From Persicaria tinctoria (Eukaryota; Streptophyta; Magnoliopsida; Caryophyllales; Polygonaceae), in assembly GCA_037127255.1 (NCBI GenBank), contig JBANSL010000003.1, forward strand, positions 18,913,314-18,977,313: a stretch of 64,000 bases of DNA. The letters run 5' to 3'. Shown piece after piece: positions 1 through 10,050 of this stretch. The first letter of the stretch is position 1. Each line of letters opens with the position of its first letter. The notes beneath the pieces are model-generated. The model was not told where the DNA came from and did not search any database. It saw only the letters and a program-made list of their open reading frames with translations. The position numbers and the translations under genes are program-made.

Positions 1-104
1 ATTTTTTTTAACATTAATAAAATTATTGATATTTTATATAGTATTTTATCGTTCTTAAAAAACGTGTCAAAGGTAAAGTGACAATTATTGCGAGACGGAT
101 GGAG
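1..104. mobile_element. 3' end of a Stowaway-like MITE
   Basis: The end motif gagacggatggag followed by TA resembles the usual Stowaway terminus. The preceding bases (ttttatatagtattttatcgttct) align with the right half of the complete Stowaway at 39884-40120. The left end lies outside the window. Confidence 0.6.
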
Positions 105-106
105 TA

Positions 107-426
107 TTTTTTTGTTGATTAAATAAACTTAAATCACCAAAAAAAAAAAAAACTCGTAAGGTGGTAAGATTTTGAAAATGAATTAAATAAAATATAGAAT
201 AATCTAATATATTCTGAAAATATTTAAAATTTCTTATAATAAATATTTGGTAGGATCGTAAAAATTGTAGGTAAAGGATTAAGATTGTTCATAAGATCTT
301 GCCATTTTTAGATTGTAAAGTTATACTTTCAACAAGAGTTTATATAAGATCGAGAACGTTATGCTATTTTTGGATCATTAGATCGTTAGAATTAATGTTA
401 GAACATATGAATGCATAAATATGTTA
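107..426 (+). repeat. Retroelement LTR (U3) fragment
   Basis: This stretch aligns base by base with the U3-like repeat at about 59440-60340 and 60900-61800 (shared words ggtggtaagattttgaaaa, cttgccatttttagattgta, gttagaacatatgaatgcat). It lacks the two insertions seen in those copies, so it preserves the empty sites. It ends where the Mutator-like element and its target duplication begin. Confidence 0.75.
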
Positions 427-435
427 TTTCTTTTA

Positions 436-1389
436 GGAAAAATAACCAAAAATAATACAAACTATCAACGGTGAACCAAAAATAATACGAACTTTCAAAA
501 TTACCAATTCATATACAAACTATAGCACATTAAACCAAAAATGATACAGGGTCCAAAATTCACAAACTAAAACTTCATTTGGACTCAATATCTTATTAAA
601 CAATAAATTGTGGTCAGAATTGTAAAATTCATAATTTCATGTCTTCCCCAATCCAAAGTTGCCTGGATGGAGCAAGCTCCCCCGTCAAGTTGTACATGAC
701 TACATGCCCAGTTGCCCACCGGTCGAGGGCTGCCTGAATTAATAACTTCACTTTGCTGCACAAATTGCTGCACAGATTTGCTATGGTCACCCCTATAGAT
801 CGATTGCCCCATGGGCATCTTGCCCTTAGGTTTCGTTAGATCTGGATTTGCTGGTTCATCAGTATTCACGCTCTTCGCAAGACTTAAGCCGACTTGCATT
901 GTTGTACCCATTAGATCCACTCGTGTTTGTCTATGGGAGGGACCTCTATGTCCCGTCACCGGATTCCTATTGTTCCTGCCTACCCCCGTCGACTTCTTTC
1001 CCGTAGAACAGTTGAAGGCGGCGATGGCGGAGGGGAAGATGAAATGATTGGCGATGGCCGGCAGGAGTTATCGAGAATTGGGGGTGGACGAAGGTGAAAG
1101 GGTCAGGTTGATTGGGGATTGCGTCTTCAGAGAATGAACAGACCGCCATTGTTGAATACTTTACTAAACTGGGGGAGATGGGGGAAGAGGATAGGTTTTT
1201 TTTAAGATGAATATAGTTTCCTTTAATTTCACAAAAAAAATTCCCTAACTTTCCAAGTAATTATAATTTGAGTCTAAAATAATTTATAATTTGTGAGTTT
1301 TAGACCTTGTATCAATTTTAGTTTAATGTGTTATAGTTGCTATATGAATTGGTAGTTTTCAAATTCGTATTATTATGGGTCATTTTTCC
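436..1389. mobile_element. Non-autonomous Mutator-like element (MULE), 954 bp
   Basis: Long imperfect terminal inverted repeats of about 150 bp face each other (about 436-590 and about 1250-1389). Both ends begin ggaaaaat and share words such as accaattcatata and cacattaaac. A perfect 9-bp direct repeat TTTCTTTTA flanks the element (427-435 and 1390-1398), the usual Mutator target duplication. The interior (about 630-1150) is more GC-rich than its surroundings and has short open frames on both strands. None resembles a transposase, so the interior may be captured host DNA. I do not recognise its source. Confidence 0.82.
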
Positions 1390-1398
1390 TTTCTTTTA

Positions 1399-1810
1399 TT
1401 ATTACGTTGTTAGGGAATCGAAGTGGGAGACGGAGTGTCAACTTCCAGGGAGGTGTGGTGGGTTTGGGCTTTGCGAGGAAGACCAGTGCGTGGGCTGCCC
1501 AACAGAGAAAGGGCTAATGGGCTGGTCCAAGAGCTGCCAAGGCCCAAATGTGGGCGGCTGCAGGCCCAACAAAGTGAGATACTTTGAGATGAAGGGGGTG
1601 GAGCATTGGATGGCCAAGTACAACAAGGGTGGTGGGCCCATGAAGATGGGTGAGTGTAGAAGCAAATGCACCAAAGATGGGAGTTGCTTGGGTTACTTCT
1701 ACCATGGGGACACCTCCCTGTGTTGGATCGCACGTGACCTGCACACTCTCAGTCTCACCAAGGTTGTAGATTCTACACATCTAGGGTTTGTCAAGACTTG
1801 CACTCACTAA
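1399..1810 (+). pseudogene. EP1-like secreted glycoprotein, C-terminal fragment
   Basis: From about 1412 the frame reads like the C-terminal third of plant EP1-like (epidermis-specific secreted glycoprotein / bulb-lectin) proteins: WETECQLPGRCG, GLCEEDQCVGCP, then a PAN/apple-like cysteine region (MGECRSKCTKDGSCLGYFYH, CWIARDL) and a normal stop at 1808-1810. The family is extracellular and has an N-terminal signal peptide, lectin domain and S-locus-like region, all absent here. The open frame continues upstream to 1337, but that part lies inside the inverted repeat of the adjacent transposon and is not gene sequence. The left junction is retroelement U3 plus the MULE. I read this as a 5'-truncated gene fragment, not an expressed gene. 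Confidence 0.75.
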
Positions 1811-2689
1811 AGTTTTTGGGCTACTTTTCCATAAATCAATAAGTAATAATGTGTTTTTAGTAAGTTGTATTCTTTAAATATGTATTATGATCCAAATATT
1901 CCGATATAAATTGTGTTGCATTTTGAAAATGATGTCTTTTGTAATAAAATGATGGTTTAATGGACCTTTGATGTAAATTATCCGTTTCATCATTTGGATA
2001 TCTGAGTATACTTTTAGGGAGCTTGCAAAATGTACACAAAAGATGTCTTAATTGATGATTTATCCATACATTGAAAAAAATTGGTAAATTGTCCGCAATA
2101 TAACACGTGCTCCGTCTCTCCTGCGCGCTCCCTCTGCTGCTCTCCTCTCGCCAATCATAGTGATTCCAACGCCGATCATCTCTCCGATCAAATCAAAACC
2201 GACGACTTTACCGTTTCTCCAATCGAATGAAGTAATTACAACATTCCAGTAATGATTAGGTTCGAAACTTAATTGAAATCACATAAAATTTGCGCTTGAG
2301 TAGATTCTGAAGTATACACTGAAGTAATTACAACATTCCAGTAGTTCATATGTGAATTCCACGTACTATTCTTAGTTATTTTGGTGTGAGATTCAAGGAC
2401 TTGACATCATTTCTAGTGAAATCCACTAAATGTTGATGTTGTTGACTTGTACTTTATCTAATGGGTTTGAACATTTGATGAAACTGTGATGACGAATCAG
2501 TATTCTGAACCATGAAATGATTTCTGCTGTGTCGGAAATCTATTTATTGATCATGGCAATAAAAATAGTTCATCAGTTTAGTAGTATATATGTTGTATAC
2601 TAATAAAAAAATTAGAATCCAAGGAAAGTTTATGTGTGAGTAATGCGCTTTTGTATGAACTTCTATGACATATTAGTTCCTTTACCAGT
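1811..2689. other. Non-coding spacer
   Basis: AT-rich, with a short GC-rich patch (2104-2230) of CT-rich sequence that resembles a plant 5' leader. The word gaagtaattacaacattcca occurs twice (about 2230 and 2322). No coding region was recognised. Confidence 0.5.
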
Positions 2690-3112
2690 TGAACTGCTGA
2701 AGACGAAGCTGCAACTGCACAAAATAGTCCCTAAACCCATCTCAAGATTTGCTCTAAAAAACAATCAAACAGCTTAGTCCAGAAACTGAAAAGGTGCTTA
2801 CAAGATATACAAGGAATCCTCTAGTTAATGAGCTACCAATCAAATCTTACCAGATGCTTTGAAGGAGCTGCTGGATATGTCTGAAAGTGGCAGTTTTGCT
2901 TTGTCAACTTTGGGAGGTGTTCTTTAATTTTCTATCTAAGGCATGCCTTTCTTGATGAAGCATTATATTGCTCAGATATGCGAAATATGAATTACTTCCA
3001 TGTACCGAGTTTAAGGATGTTTTTGTGAAACCTTATATGGTACTAGATGCTCCTGCACAAGAAAATTTGGAGATATTTGAGAAAAGTAGGAATGGAGATT
3101 CTACCGGGTAGG
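2690..3112 (+). pseudogene. MSH6: MSH6-like mismatch repair protein, internal fragment
   Basis: Pieces in different frames read like the MutS-homologue MSH6 between its connector and lever regions: SPETEKVLTRYTRNPLVNEL at about 2778-2835, then ALKELLDMSESGSFALSTLGG at about 2857-2920, then FKDVFVKPYMVLDAP and ENLEIFE at about 3010-3085, then RNGDSTG before a GT at 3110. Plant MSH6 has these blocks in this order, ahead of the exon that continues with the lever and ATPase domains. The pieces need several frameshifts, and there is no ATPase domain. This is a decayed fragment without function. The MSH6 call rests on remembered family wording. Confidence 0.6.
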
Positions 3113-3762
3113 TTTGTTTTTTTTTAAAAAATGTTTATTGGTATCAACACTTCACACTTTAATGTAAATTTAACACAATTGACTAATTTATATTTGCACT
3201 TTGCTATATATGATCAAAACTGTGCAATTATTATTTTTGGATACTTTGTAATTCATTGATTATTTTCCTTCAAAAAAAAAACGTTCAAATGTATGACAAA
3301 TAGTGAGTTGGGAAGGACTGAATGTGGGAATGCTGAGAAGGAGAGCTGCAGAAGGATCTGGGTAGTTTTTCCAGGTTATGACAACAACAGCAGGTACTGA
3401 TGGGCTTTGGGCTTCTCCATCAGGGAGGAAACGGAGGGCTAGGAGGAATGCTAAAGGGAAGAAGCATGAGGATTTGAGCTTGAGGCTTGAGGATTTGAGC
3501 ACCAATTTGAAAGTAATTGGCTATCCAGAGGGCTTGTACTCCCCTTGGTGCCTTTGCTGAGCACTTGGCTTACTTTTGATGAAATTCTGGTGCCTTGAGT
3601 GGTTGTCAAACTTAAGCGGTTATGCCCATTCACATGATGTTTTCCTTGTTTGGTAATTTTTGATTTTGGGATTATTGTTTCAGATATAGGAATTCATTAT
3701 TATAAGTTTTTTTTTTTAAAGTCTCACTGGTGTAACATTACGAATTACTGGACATTTCAGGC
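3113..3762. other. Spacer with an unassigned short frame
   Basis: Begins like intron sequence after the MSH6-like fragment. A 60-codon frame at 3378-3560 (KRRARRNAKGKK, then LEDLSTNLKVIGYPEG) looks more gene-like than its surroundings, but I could not assign it. The end, ttggacatttcag-like before 3763, is a good 3' splice site for the next fragment. Confidence 0.35.
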
Positions 3763-4175
3763 TACAGGAGTGCATGCAATGTCTTTCCATCCAGATGGGA
3801 GGACTCTTTTTGCGGTTATGATAATAATTTAAAGGTTGAGCATAATATCTATACATTTTAATACTGGCATTGCTTCTATAACAGATGGCTAAATATATTG
3901 CGTTAATAACAGGTTCATTCATTCATGGGAGCCTATCGTATATGTCATGACGCTATTGATAAGGGATGGTTAACGTTGGGCGACCTTTGCGTTCATGAAA
4001 GGAAACTTATATGTTGCTCATACTACCGTAACTCAGTTGGGGTTTGGGCTGCTGATCTTTCGGTTTGTACAACCTCTTTTTTTTTTCAATATCAAGTTTG
4101 AACTCCGTTACCCATATCTAAAGTTTCTATATGCTGCCTTCTATTTCCCAGCTTATTCAACCTTATGGAACTGGT
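3763..4175 (+). pseudogene. Katanin p80 (WD40 subunit) fragment with introns
   Basis: Three exon-like blocks read as the WD40 region of the katanin p80 subunit, which targets the microtubule-severing enzyme. They are ATGVHAMSFHPDGRTLF then (shifted frame) CGYDNNLKV at 3763-3834; VHSWEPIV then LTLGDLCVHERKL and CCSYYRNSVGVWAADLS at about 3911-4060; and LIQPYGTG at about 4151-4174. Between them are sequences that start with GT and end with AG (gttgagc...aacag; gtttgta...cccag), so introns were kept and the fragment was copied as DNA, not from mRNA. One missing T after the first block and two extra bases in the second break the frame. Confidence 0.7.
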
Positions 4176-5081
4176 ATCACACATGATGATGAGAACCCTG
4201 TGGATCCAAAAGCTTTTGATGAGGCCACGGGTTCTGATCTTCTACGCGATCCTAGTGAAATCGCTGCCCCTAAACTTATGAAGAAATTGGCAGATATATA
4301 TTTCGCGAAGGTTGCTGCTACATCGGACTCTGTTTTCTCTTTGACTCCGCGACAGGTGGCATTGTGGAAGTCTCAGCAGGGTGCTCACTCCTCCGATTGG
4401 TTGCGTGCCGTTCCTATTTCTGGGTTGGGGCAGACTATGAATGGAAGGACCTATCGCAGTGTGCTTAGTTATCGACTTGGTGTTCCGTTGTTCACGGTGT
4501 CTAGGCCCTGTCCGGCTTGTTCTCGGGTCTTTGATGGTGATATCTATGGAGATCATGCTGTGTCTTGTGCCGGTACAGTGGGCATTAAACATCGACATAA
4601 CCTTGTGCGCGACGTCTTATTGGATATCTGTTACAGGGCTGGGATTTCTGCCGGTAAGGAGGTTGATATCAGTTTGGTGGATGTGCATGATAGACCTCTT
4701 CGTCCGGCAGATTTGCTTCTTTATTCATGGGACAGAGGGCGTGATGTTTGCGTTGATCTGACGGGATCCTCCCCCTTGACTCAGTCGGGGATGTCTGACT
4801 TTGTCCCTGGTCGTGTTGTTGTTGATGCTGCCCAACGTAAGCGTGTCAAGTATCGTGATTTGTGCACGACAGCGGGTTATGGTTTCCTACCCTTCTCTTT
4901 CTCTTCGTTGGGGGAGCTGGATACGGATGATGTTGCCTTGCTAAAGCGGATTCAGAAATTCTCCGTATCTCAAGATGCCGGAGCTCGTGCTGCAGCTTAT
5001 ATTTTTACTAGACTTAGCTTCGTTATCGCTAAGGGAGTGGGTGCCCAAATAGTATCTCGGCTACCCACTAATTTCTTGTAA
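4176..5081 (+). CDS. C-terminal part of a non-LTR-type retroelement protein
   Basis: A frame of about 300 codons without stops. It resembles a domain often found at the C-terminus of plant reverse-transcriptase-domain proteins: DWLRAVPISGLGQTMNGR, a Cys/His cluster CPACSRVFDGDIYGDHAVSC, then RPADLLLYSWDRGRDVCVDL. The last block has a P-A-D followed 13 residues later by D, similar to the catalytic spacing of restriction-like endonucleases in some non-LTR retroelements. No reverse transcriptase motif is present, so the copy is 5'-truncated. The open frame runs upstream to 4131 only because it is fused to the katanin fragment. After the stop comes a short TAA-rich tail. It is probably not functional. 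Confidence 0.55.
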   Translation: MTHDDENPVDPKAFDEATGSDLLRDPSEIAAPKLMKKLADIYFAKVAATSDSVFSLTPRQVALWKSQQGAHSSDWLRAVPISGLGQTMNGRTYRSVLSYRLGVPLFTVSRPCPACSRVFDGDIYGDHAVSCAGTVGIKHRHNLVRDVLLDICYRAGISAGKEVDISLVDVHDRPLRPADLLLYSWDRGRDVCVDLTGSSPLTQSGMSDFVPGRVVVDAAQRKRVKYRDLCTTAGYGFLPFSFSSLGELDTDDVALLKRIQKFSVSQDAGARAAAYIFTRLSFVIAKGVGAQIVSRLPTNFL

Positions 5082-5093
5082 AAATGATTTGTT

Positions 5094-5116
5094 GATAATA
5101 ATAATAATAATAATAT
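5094..5116 (+). repeat. (TAA)n simple repeat after the retroelement ORF
   Basis: A run of ataataataataataata follows the stop codon by about 15 bases. This is the kind of A-rich or simple tail left by target-primed reverse transcription. Confidence 0.6.
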
Positions 5117-5827
5117 AGTTGAGAAGAATACCGTATTCAACATATTATAAAAATTAATGAATTATGAAAGCATTTTTCACTTTACAAATTTATAAAATAT
5201 TTTATTATTTTTATTTGCGGGACAAGGCCCGTCCCGTCCCGATCCCGTCCCGTCCAGACACCATTCCGTCCCGAAAAAAAAGTGTTGATCCCGTTCCGTC
5301 CAGACACCATTCAAACTGATTATAAAAAAAAGTCGTAGGTTGCCTTTAAATTCAAATTAATTACAAAACCTCTCCAAAATAATTTTTATTTAAAAAATCA
5401 TCACTTCTAATAAAAAAAAATGTTACAATTAATTATTGCTATCTAAACTCATAGCTGAATTAATTATAAAAATTATCTCAACCCATATAAATATAACTTA
5501 AATTTAATATTTTAAAAAATTAATTAGATTATTTACATATCATTAAAAGTGAATAAATACTTAAGTTTCCACTTGCAATTGATTTAATAAGCAATTTAGG
5601 GCGATCTTCTGAGAAAAACTAGCAAAAAAAGCAGTTAAGCATGCATTATATATTGTTTTAAACCTAACAATCAGTGTAGTTTGTTATCTATTGAAGAAAA
5701 AAAGTGTGCATACATTATTCACCCAACAATGATTTTTATTTGAGCATTGAATAAATTGTGGGATGAAGATAAATTAATATTTTATTAAGAAAAATAAAGA
5801 TCTTGTGATATTTTTAGTAGCGTTTTT
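5117..5827. other. AT-rich spacer with a GTCCCG-rich patch
   Basis: No coding region seen. Around 5218-5310 there is a patch built on cccgtcccgt and gtccagacaccatt (the latter twice), like the low-complexity ends of some plant hAT elements. Confidence 0.45.
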
Positions 5828-6122
5828 TTAGGGCTTGTTTGGTATCGATTCCCGGGAATCAAAAAATGGGATTGAGAATGAGTGATAACGGGTATGGTGT
5901 TTGGTACGACAAAACCCAGAATGAAATCGATTACCGAGTAATCCTCTCATCCCCATTTCTGGGCATTTTTCATTCCTCACTCAAAGGTAGGGGATGAGCC
6001 ATTACCGTTTTCCCATCCTCCCCAACTTAAGCCCTACAGTGCTCCAACCTTCTGTCGTCGCTGCTCCCACCACCACCGGCTGCCGCCTCTACCCACACCA
6101 CCACCGGTAGCCGCTTCTTCCC

Positions 6123-6910
6123 CTACCACCACTGGCTACCACCGCTGCCGCTACCACCACCTCCCTCTTTCATCTCTGCAAGCCTCGTCCAATCGGGCAC
6201 CACCACCTTTGTCCAGATCTCCCCCCCCCCCCCCCCCCCGTTCAGATCTACCCTCGTCGCCGTCATCATCCGTCCATCGACAGTTCCGTTCATCTCCACA
6301 ATCACGTCCAGTCCCGCCATCTTCCCTCCATCGCCGCCTTCGTTCATCTCCATGCTCTCGTTCAGATCTGCACTCATCACCTCCGTCGGCCTGCTTCAGA
6401 TCCGCCTGTGTCGGCCCCTGTCCAGATCTGCCGCCCTTTTCCCTACCTGAGTCTGGATCCGCCTCCCTACTTGTTGCAGTCGAACACCGTCACCGCCCAA
6501 TCCTCTCCTTGTTGCCCCTACCACCACTGCCTACCACTGCTGCCGCCACCACCACTTCCCTCTTTCATCTCTGCAAGCCTCGTCCAATCGCGACACCACC
6601 ACCTTCATCCAGATCTCTCCCCCCGTTCAGATCTACCTTCGTCGCCTTCATCATCCGTCCATCGACAGTTCCGTTCATCTCCGCAGTCCCGTCTAGTCCC
6701 ATCATCTTCCCTCCATCGCCACCTTCGTTCATCTCCATGCTCTCGTTCAGATCTGCGCTCATCATCTCCGTCGGCTGCTTCAGATCCGCCTGTGTCGGCC
6801 CCTGTCCAGATCTGCCGCCCTTTTCCCTACCTGAGTCTGGATCCGCCTCCCTCCTTGTTGCAGTCGAACACCGTTACCGCCCAATCCTCTCCTTGTTGCA
6901 GTCGATCTCC
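6123..6910 (+). repeat. Tandem duplication of about 385-395 bp inside the Harbinger-like element
   Basis: Words such as ccctctttcatctctgcaag (6163 and 6558) and tcggcccctgtccagatctg (6411 and 6795) recur about 384-395 bases apart. The long Pro/Ser/Arg-rich open frames here (254 and 193 codons) overlap in different frames and are by-products of the CT-rich repeat. Confidence 0.75.
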
Positions 6911-7866
6911 ACCACTGCCCAAATCTCCCTCTTTCCATATTTACCCAAATTTATTAAAATTTGTGTATTTTGATGATGAATTTATGTAATTCATAGGTAA
7001 AATTTGTGTATTTTTTTGTTAAATTTGAGAGATTGGATTTGAGTTTTTGAATTGGATATGTTAAATTTGGGTATTTTTAAGGTTGAATTTTCATTCCCGA
7101 ATCATACCAAACAACTTGCATCGGTAATGGCTTATTCCAATTTTTTATTCCCATTCCAATTTCCATGTAACACCCCTTTTAGCTCCCAAAGGAGTGTTGC
7201 AGCGCCAGTGAATCCGCAGACTTTAATGTCTTTGAATTCACTTGAGGCTTATAGGGACATGCAACCATGCTCCCATAAACAAGATGATAATTTAAATAAA
7301 ATAAAATAGGCGGTAGTCAATTAAATATCCTAGTTTAAAATATCCAATCACAATACATAAAAATACCAAAACCATAAAGTATGAATAACTTTCAAAATAG
7401 CTGAAATTCAAGTAGCGATGCGGAAACTTTAGAGGTTCAAAACTTGTGGTAAAAGATTCAATAAATGATAGTCCGCTCTTCAACTCTCTCCTGCTCGGCC
7501 GCTTGCACTAGACCTGTGGAATATGGTCTGGTGTTTTGTGAGTACGAAGGACACCAGCCATCCAATAAATAAGATGGTTAGTACAATTAAGACTAGCAAA
7601 TGATAGGAAAAATGTTCAGACTTTAACCTTATAGTGACCATAAAACGGTATGTCATAGGTTAAGGGAAAGACACGAATGTTTAAAGTGGAAACTGAATAA
7701 AAAGGTAAAAATTCGCAACATGACTCGGATGATCATAATGATCGATTATATGATAAGAAAAGGAATTATACCCTAGACAGATGAGTATAATAACTGAAGT
7801 GATCACCTATTCAATAATCGATAATAACAATAATGTAAATAAAACAATATAAAACATAGTGACACA

Positions 7867-8031
7867 GGTCCAGACTCAACTAGGACTGCGACCTGAGACT
7901 TTGAAGTCTAATCGTACCACGGGTCCAGACTCAACCAGGACTGCGACCTGAGACTTTGAAGTCTAATCATACCACGGATCCAGAGTCAACTAAGACTGCG
8001 ACCTGAGACTGTTTGAAGTCTAGATATTCCA
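7867..8031 (+). repeat. Three tandem copies of a 55-bp repeat in the solo LTR
   Basis: The unit ggtccagactcaac...gactgcgacctgagac...gaagtctaat starts at 7867, 7922 and about 7976. The third copy is more diverged. Confidence 0.85.
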
Positions 8032-9304
8032 TGGAACCTTTAAGATTGGGCTTTACACTATTCCCAACCCGCGAGATAGCCCTCGCAACTGACTTTAAGC
8101 CAATCTGCACCACGTGAGATGCACATACTAATTATAACGAATTTAACGTTAAATACTAGGTGATCATAATAACGACATTAAACCAACAAGGACTTACAAG
8201 CACGGATATTTCAAAGGATCTTAATATCGCATGCTATTAATTTGCATGAAAGAAACAAGCAGAATTTCATGCAATTCGGAAGATGAAAATGGGAAATTTT
8301 CACTTATCTCGAGTTATAAACAAATAACACATTTAATACACATATCACTATAATTAAATTAATAATTGCCCATTAATTTATACTCATGCCAATTTATGAA
8401 TAAGGAGATAAATTACATCAAGCAGACGGATATGCAATTTATCGAAACTGGCAAGGAAATTGGCCACAAGGCCGCATTCGACACAGAAGAATAAAAAGGC
8501 AAACCAAAAGAAAATCACGAAGCATCAAAAGAACATTGAACGAAATCACTTGCCTTAACTTTCGATGATCGGCTGATGACAACAAGGCGAGATCTTAGCA
8601 CCTATTGAATCCAACGGAAAAAGGAATATTTAATATTGATATTTTATATCATTAACTTTACTTAACTCAATTTGAAATTGAATTAATTTTATAAAGTTAA
8701 ATATCTATACCAATATGAATTCCTCGGGAAGCGGGATCCGGTAGGGGTGCTTTGAGATCTCTTGGTGTCGCTGGAACGGGCAAGAATCGAATAATTTAGA
8801 AACATTGACCGCATAACTTAATAAATTATTAAGTTGGGGCCAGACACGGAAATAGGATAAAACAAGGGACATTTCTGTAATTTTGACAAAAGATATTAAA
8901 ACTCTGATTGATTTCAATGGAGTTTACGTACAGAGACGAAGCACAGGGCGAAGGTACGGGGCTCGACACAGCTTCCTTCCGGCGTCGATAGTTAGCATTT
9001 ATCGCAAACGGTGACTCGGCGGTGCTGGGCAAAGGCAAAGCGGTGATGTGCGGAGGCAATCGGACAGTGTTGGCGGCAACAATCGAAGGCAGCGCGAAGG
9101 GCAACGACGGTGATGGGCGAGGCAATGGCAGGCGAACAGGGGCGCGGGCGTTCTGCGGGGGCGATCGGTTCCGGTGGCTCAGGACGCGGGCGGTGCTCAG
9201 GGGAGATCGGAGGCGGTTGCTCACGGGTATACGTCACGACTCGGGAGTAATTGGGAGAGGAGACGGTGATCTTGATTGATGACGAATACTGAGGGCCTCC
9301 CCTC

Positions 9305-9314
9305 TATTTATAAG
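9305..9314 (+). promoter_or_regulatory. Putative TATA box of the solo LTR
   Basis: TATTTATAAG follows a GC-rich stretch and could be the U3 promoter element of the LTR. This is motif-level evidence only. Confidence 0.35.
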
Positions 9315-9679
9315 GTTGGAATTGAATAGGATAGGAAAGAAGGGATCGATCAGCTCCCAATTGAGAAGATCTTGGCTTGATCGGTTAGGATTGAGGATAA
9401 ACTCCCGTGAGTTTATCTTGAGGAAAGATAGAACTTGGGGAAGAAGTTAAAGAGGTAAAAGAAAAGGGAAAATCTCATATTCACTTTTTACCATAGTTTA
9501 TCAAGAAGAAATAGGTGGGCCTCTTTGTCTCCACCAAAGAGGTAATCTGTGCTCAACCTTTGGGCCGACATGTGGGGCATCTACCAACCGGATTGGGTCG
9601 AAAATTAGGTCCTCTTTATTGGGTTTACAATTGTAGAAATACAATATGTATTTGATTATATATTATACATATATATGGT

Positions 9680-9681
<2 letters not shown>

Positions 9682-9749
<68 letters not shown>
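9682..9749. repeat. (AT)n microsatellite
   Basis: About 34 uninterrupted AT dinucleotides inside the solo LTR. Confidence 0.95.
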
Positions 9750-9752
<3 letters not shown>

Positions 9753-10050
9753 CGGAAATAAATATTATTTAATTTAACTTTATAAATTAAATAATAAAGA
9801 TATTTTGAGGATTTATGAATTTAAATCAACTTATATATTATTTCCCTTTAGAATAATTTAATTATTCTAATTCATACCATATATCTTAGGTGAATTTATC
9901 AAATGACCAAATTCACAAGATATATAATATGGTTTAATCTAATATAAATTTATTTAATTAAATAAAAATGAGAAATAGCCCAAAAAATAATTTGGGGTAT
10001 TTCATTCCATTCCCATTCCGATTACCACATTCATACCAAACGAGGTATTA

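Larger units (their letters stand above)
7166..10004 (+). mobile_element. Solo LTR of a gypsy-type retrotransposon, 2.84 kb
   Basis: Begins TGTAACACCCC and ends GGGGTATTTCA, a near-perfect terminal inverted repeat with the TG...CA rule. It is flanked by the 5-bp direct repeat TTCCA (7161-7165 and 10005-10009). No primer binding site, coding region or second LTR is present, so it is a solo LTR left by recombination between two LTRs. Length and the TGTAACACCC start suggest a chromovirus-like gypsy family, which is inference. Short open frames near 8829-9280 have no recognisable motifs. Confidence 0.85.
5831..10047. mobile_element. PIF/Harbinger-like element, split by a solo LTR
   Basis: The left end GGGCTTGTTTGGTAT (from 5831) faces a matching right end, read on the minus strand as TACCTCGTTTGGTAT (to 10047). 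TTA lies just outside both ends (5828-5830 and 10048-10050), the usual 3-bp Harbinger target. Without the solo LTR at 7166-10004 the element is about 1.4 kb. It has no transposase. The interior is C/CT-rich with a run of 19 Cs at 6221-6239. Confidence 0.6.

Noticed and set aside
1337..1411. N-terminal 25 codons of the open frame leading into the EP1-like fragment
   Set aside because: They lie in the right inverted repeat of the MULE and its target duplication, so the apparent hydrophobic N-terminus is not a signal peptide.
6209..6989. Two long overlapping Pro/Ser/Arg-rich open frames (254 and 193 codons)
   Set aside because: They overlap in different frames over a CT-rich tandem duplication with a 19-C run inside a transposon. 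Codon content follows the repeat and no domain is present.
8829..9279. Overlapping open frames on both strands (131, 85 and 81 codons)
   Set aside because: GC-rich U3 part of the solo LTR; no motif, and frames overlap on both strands.
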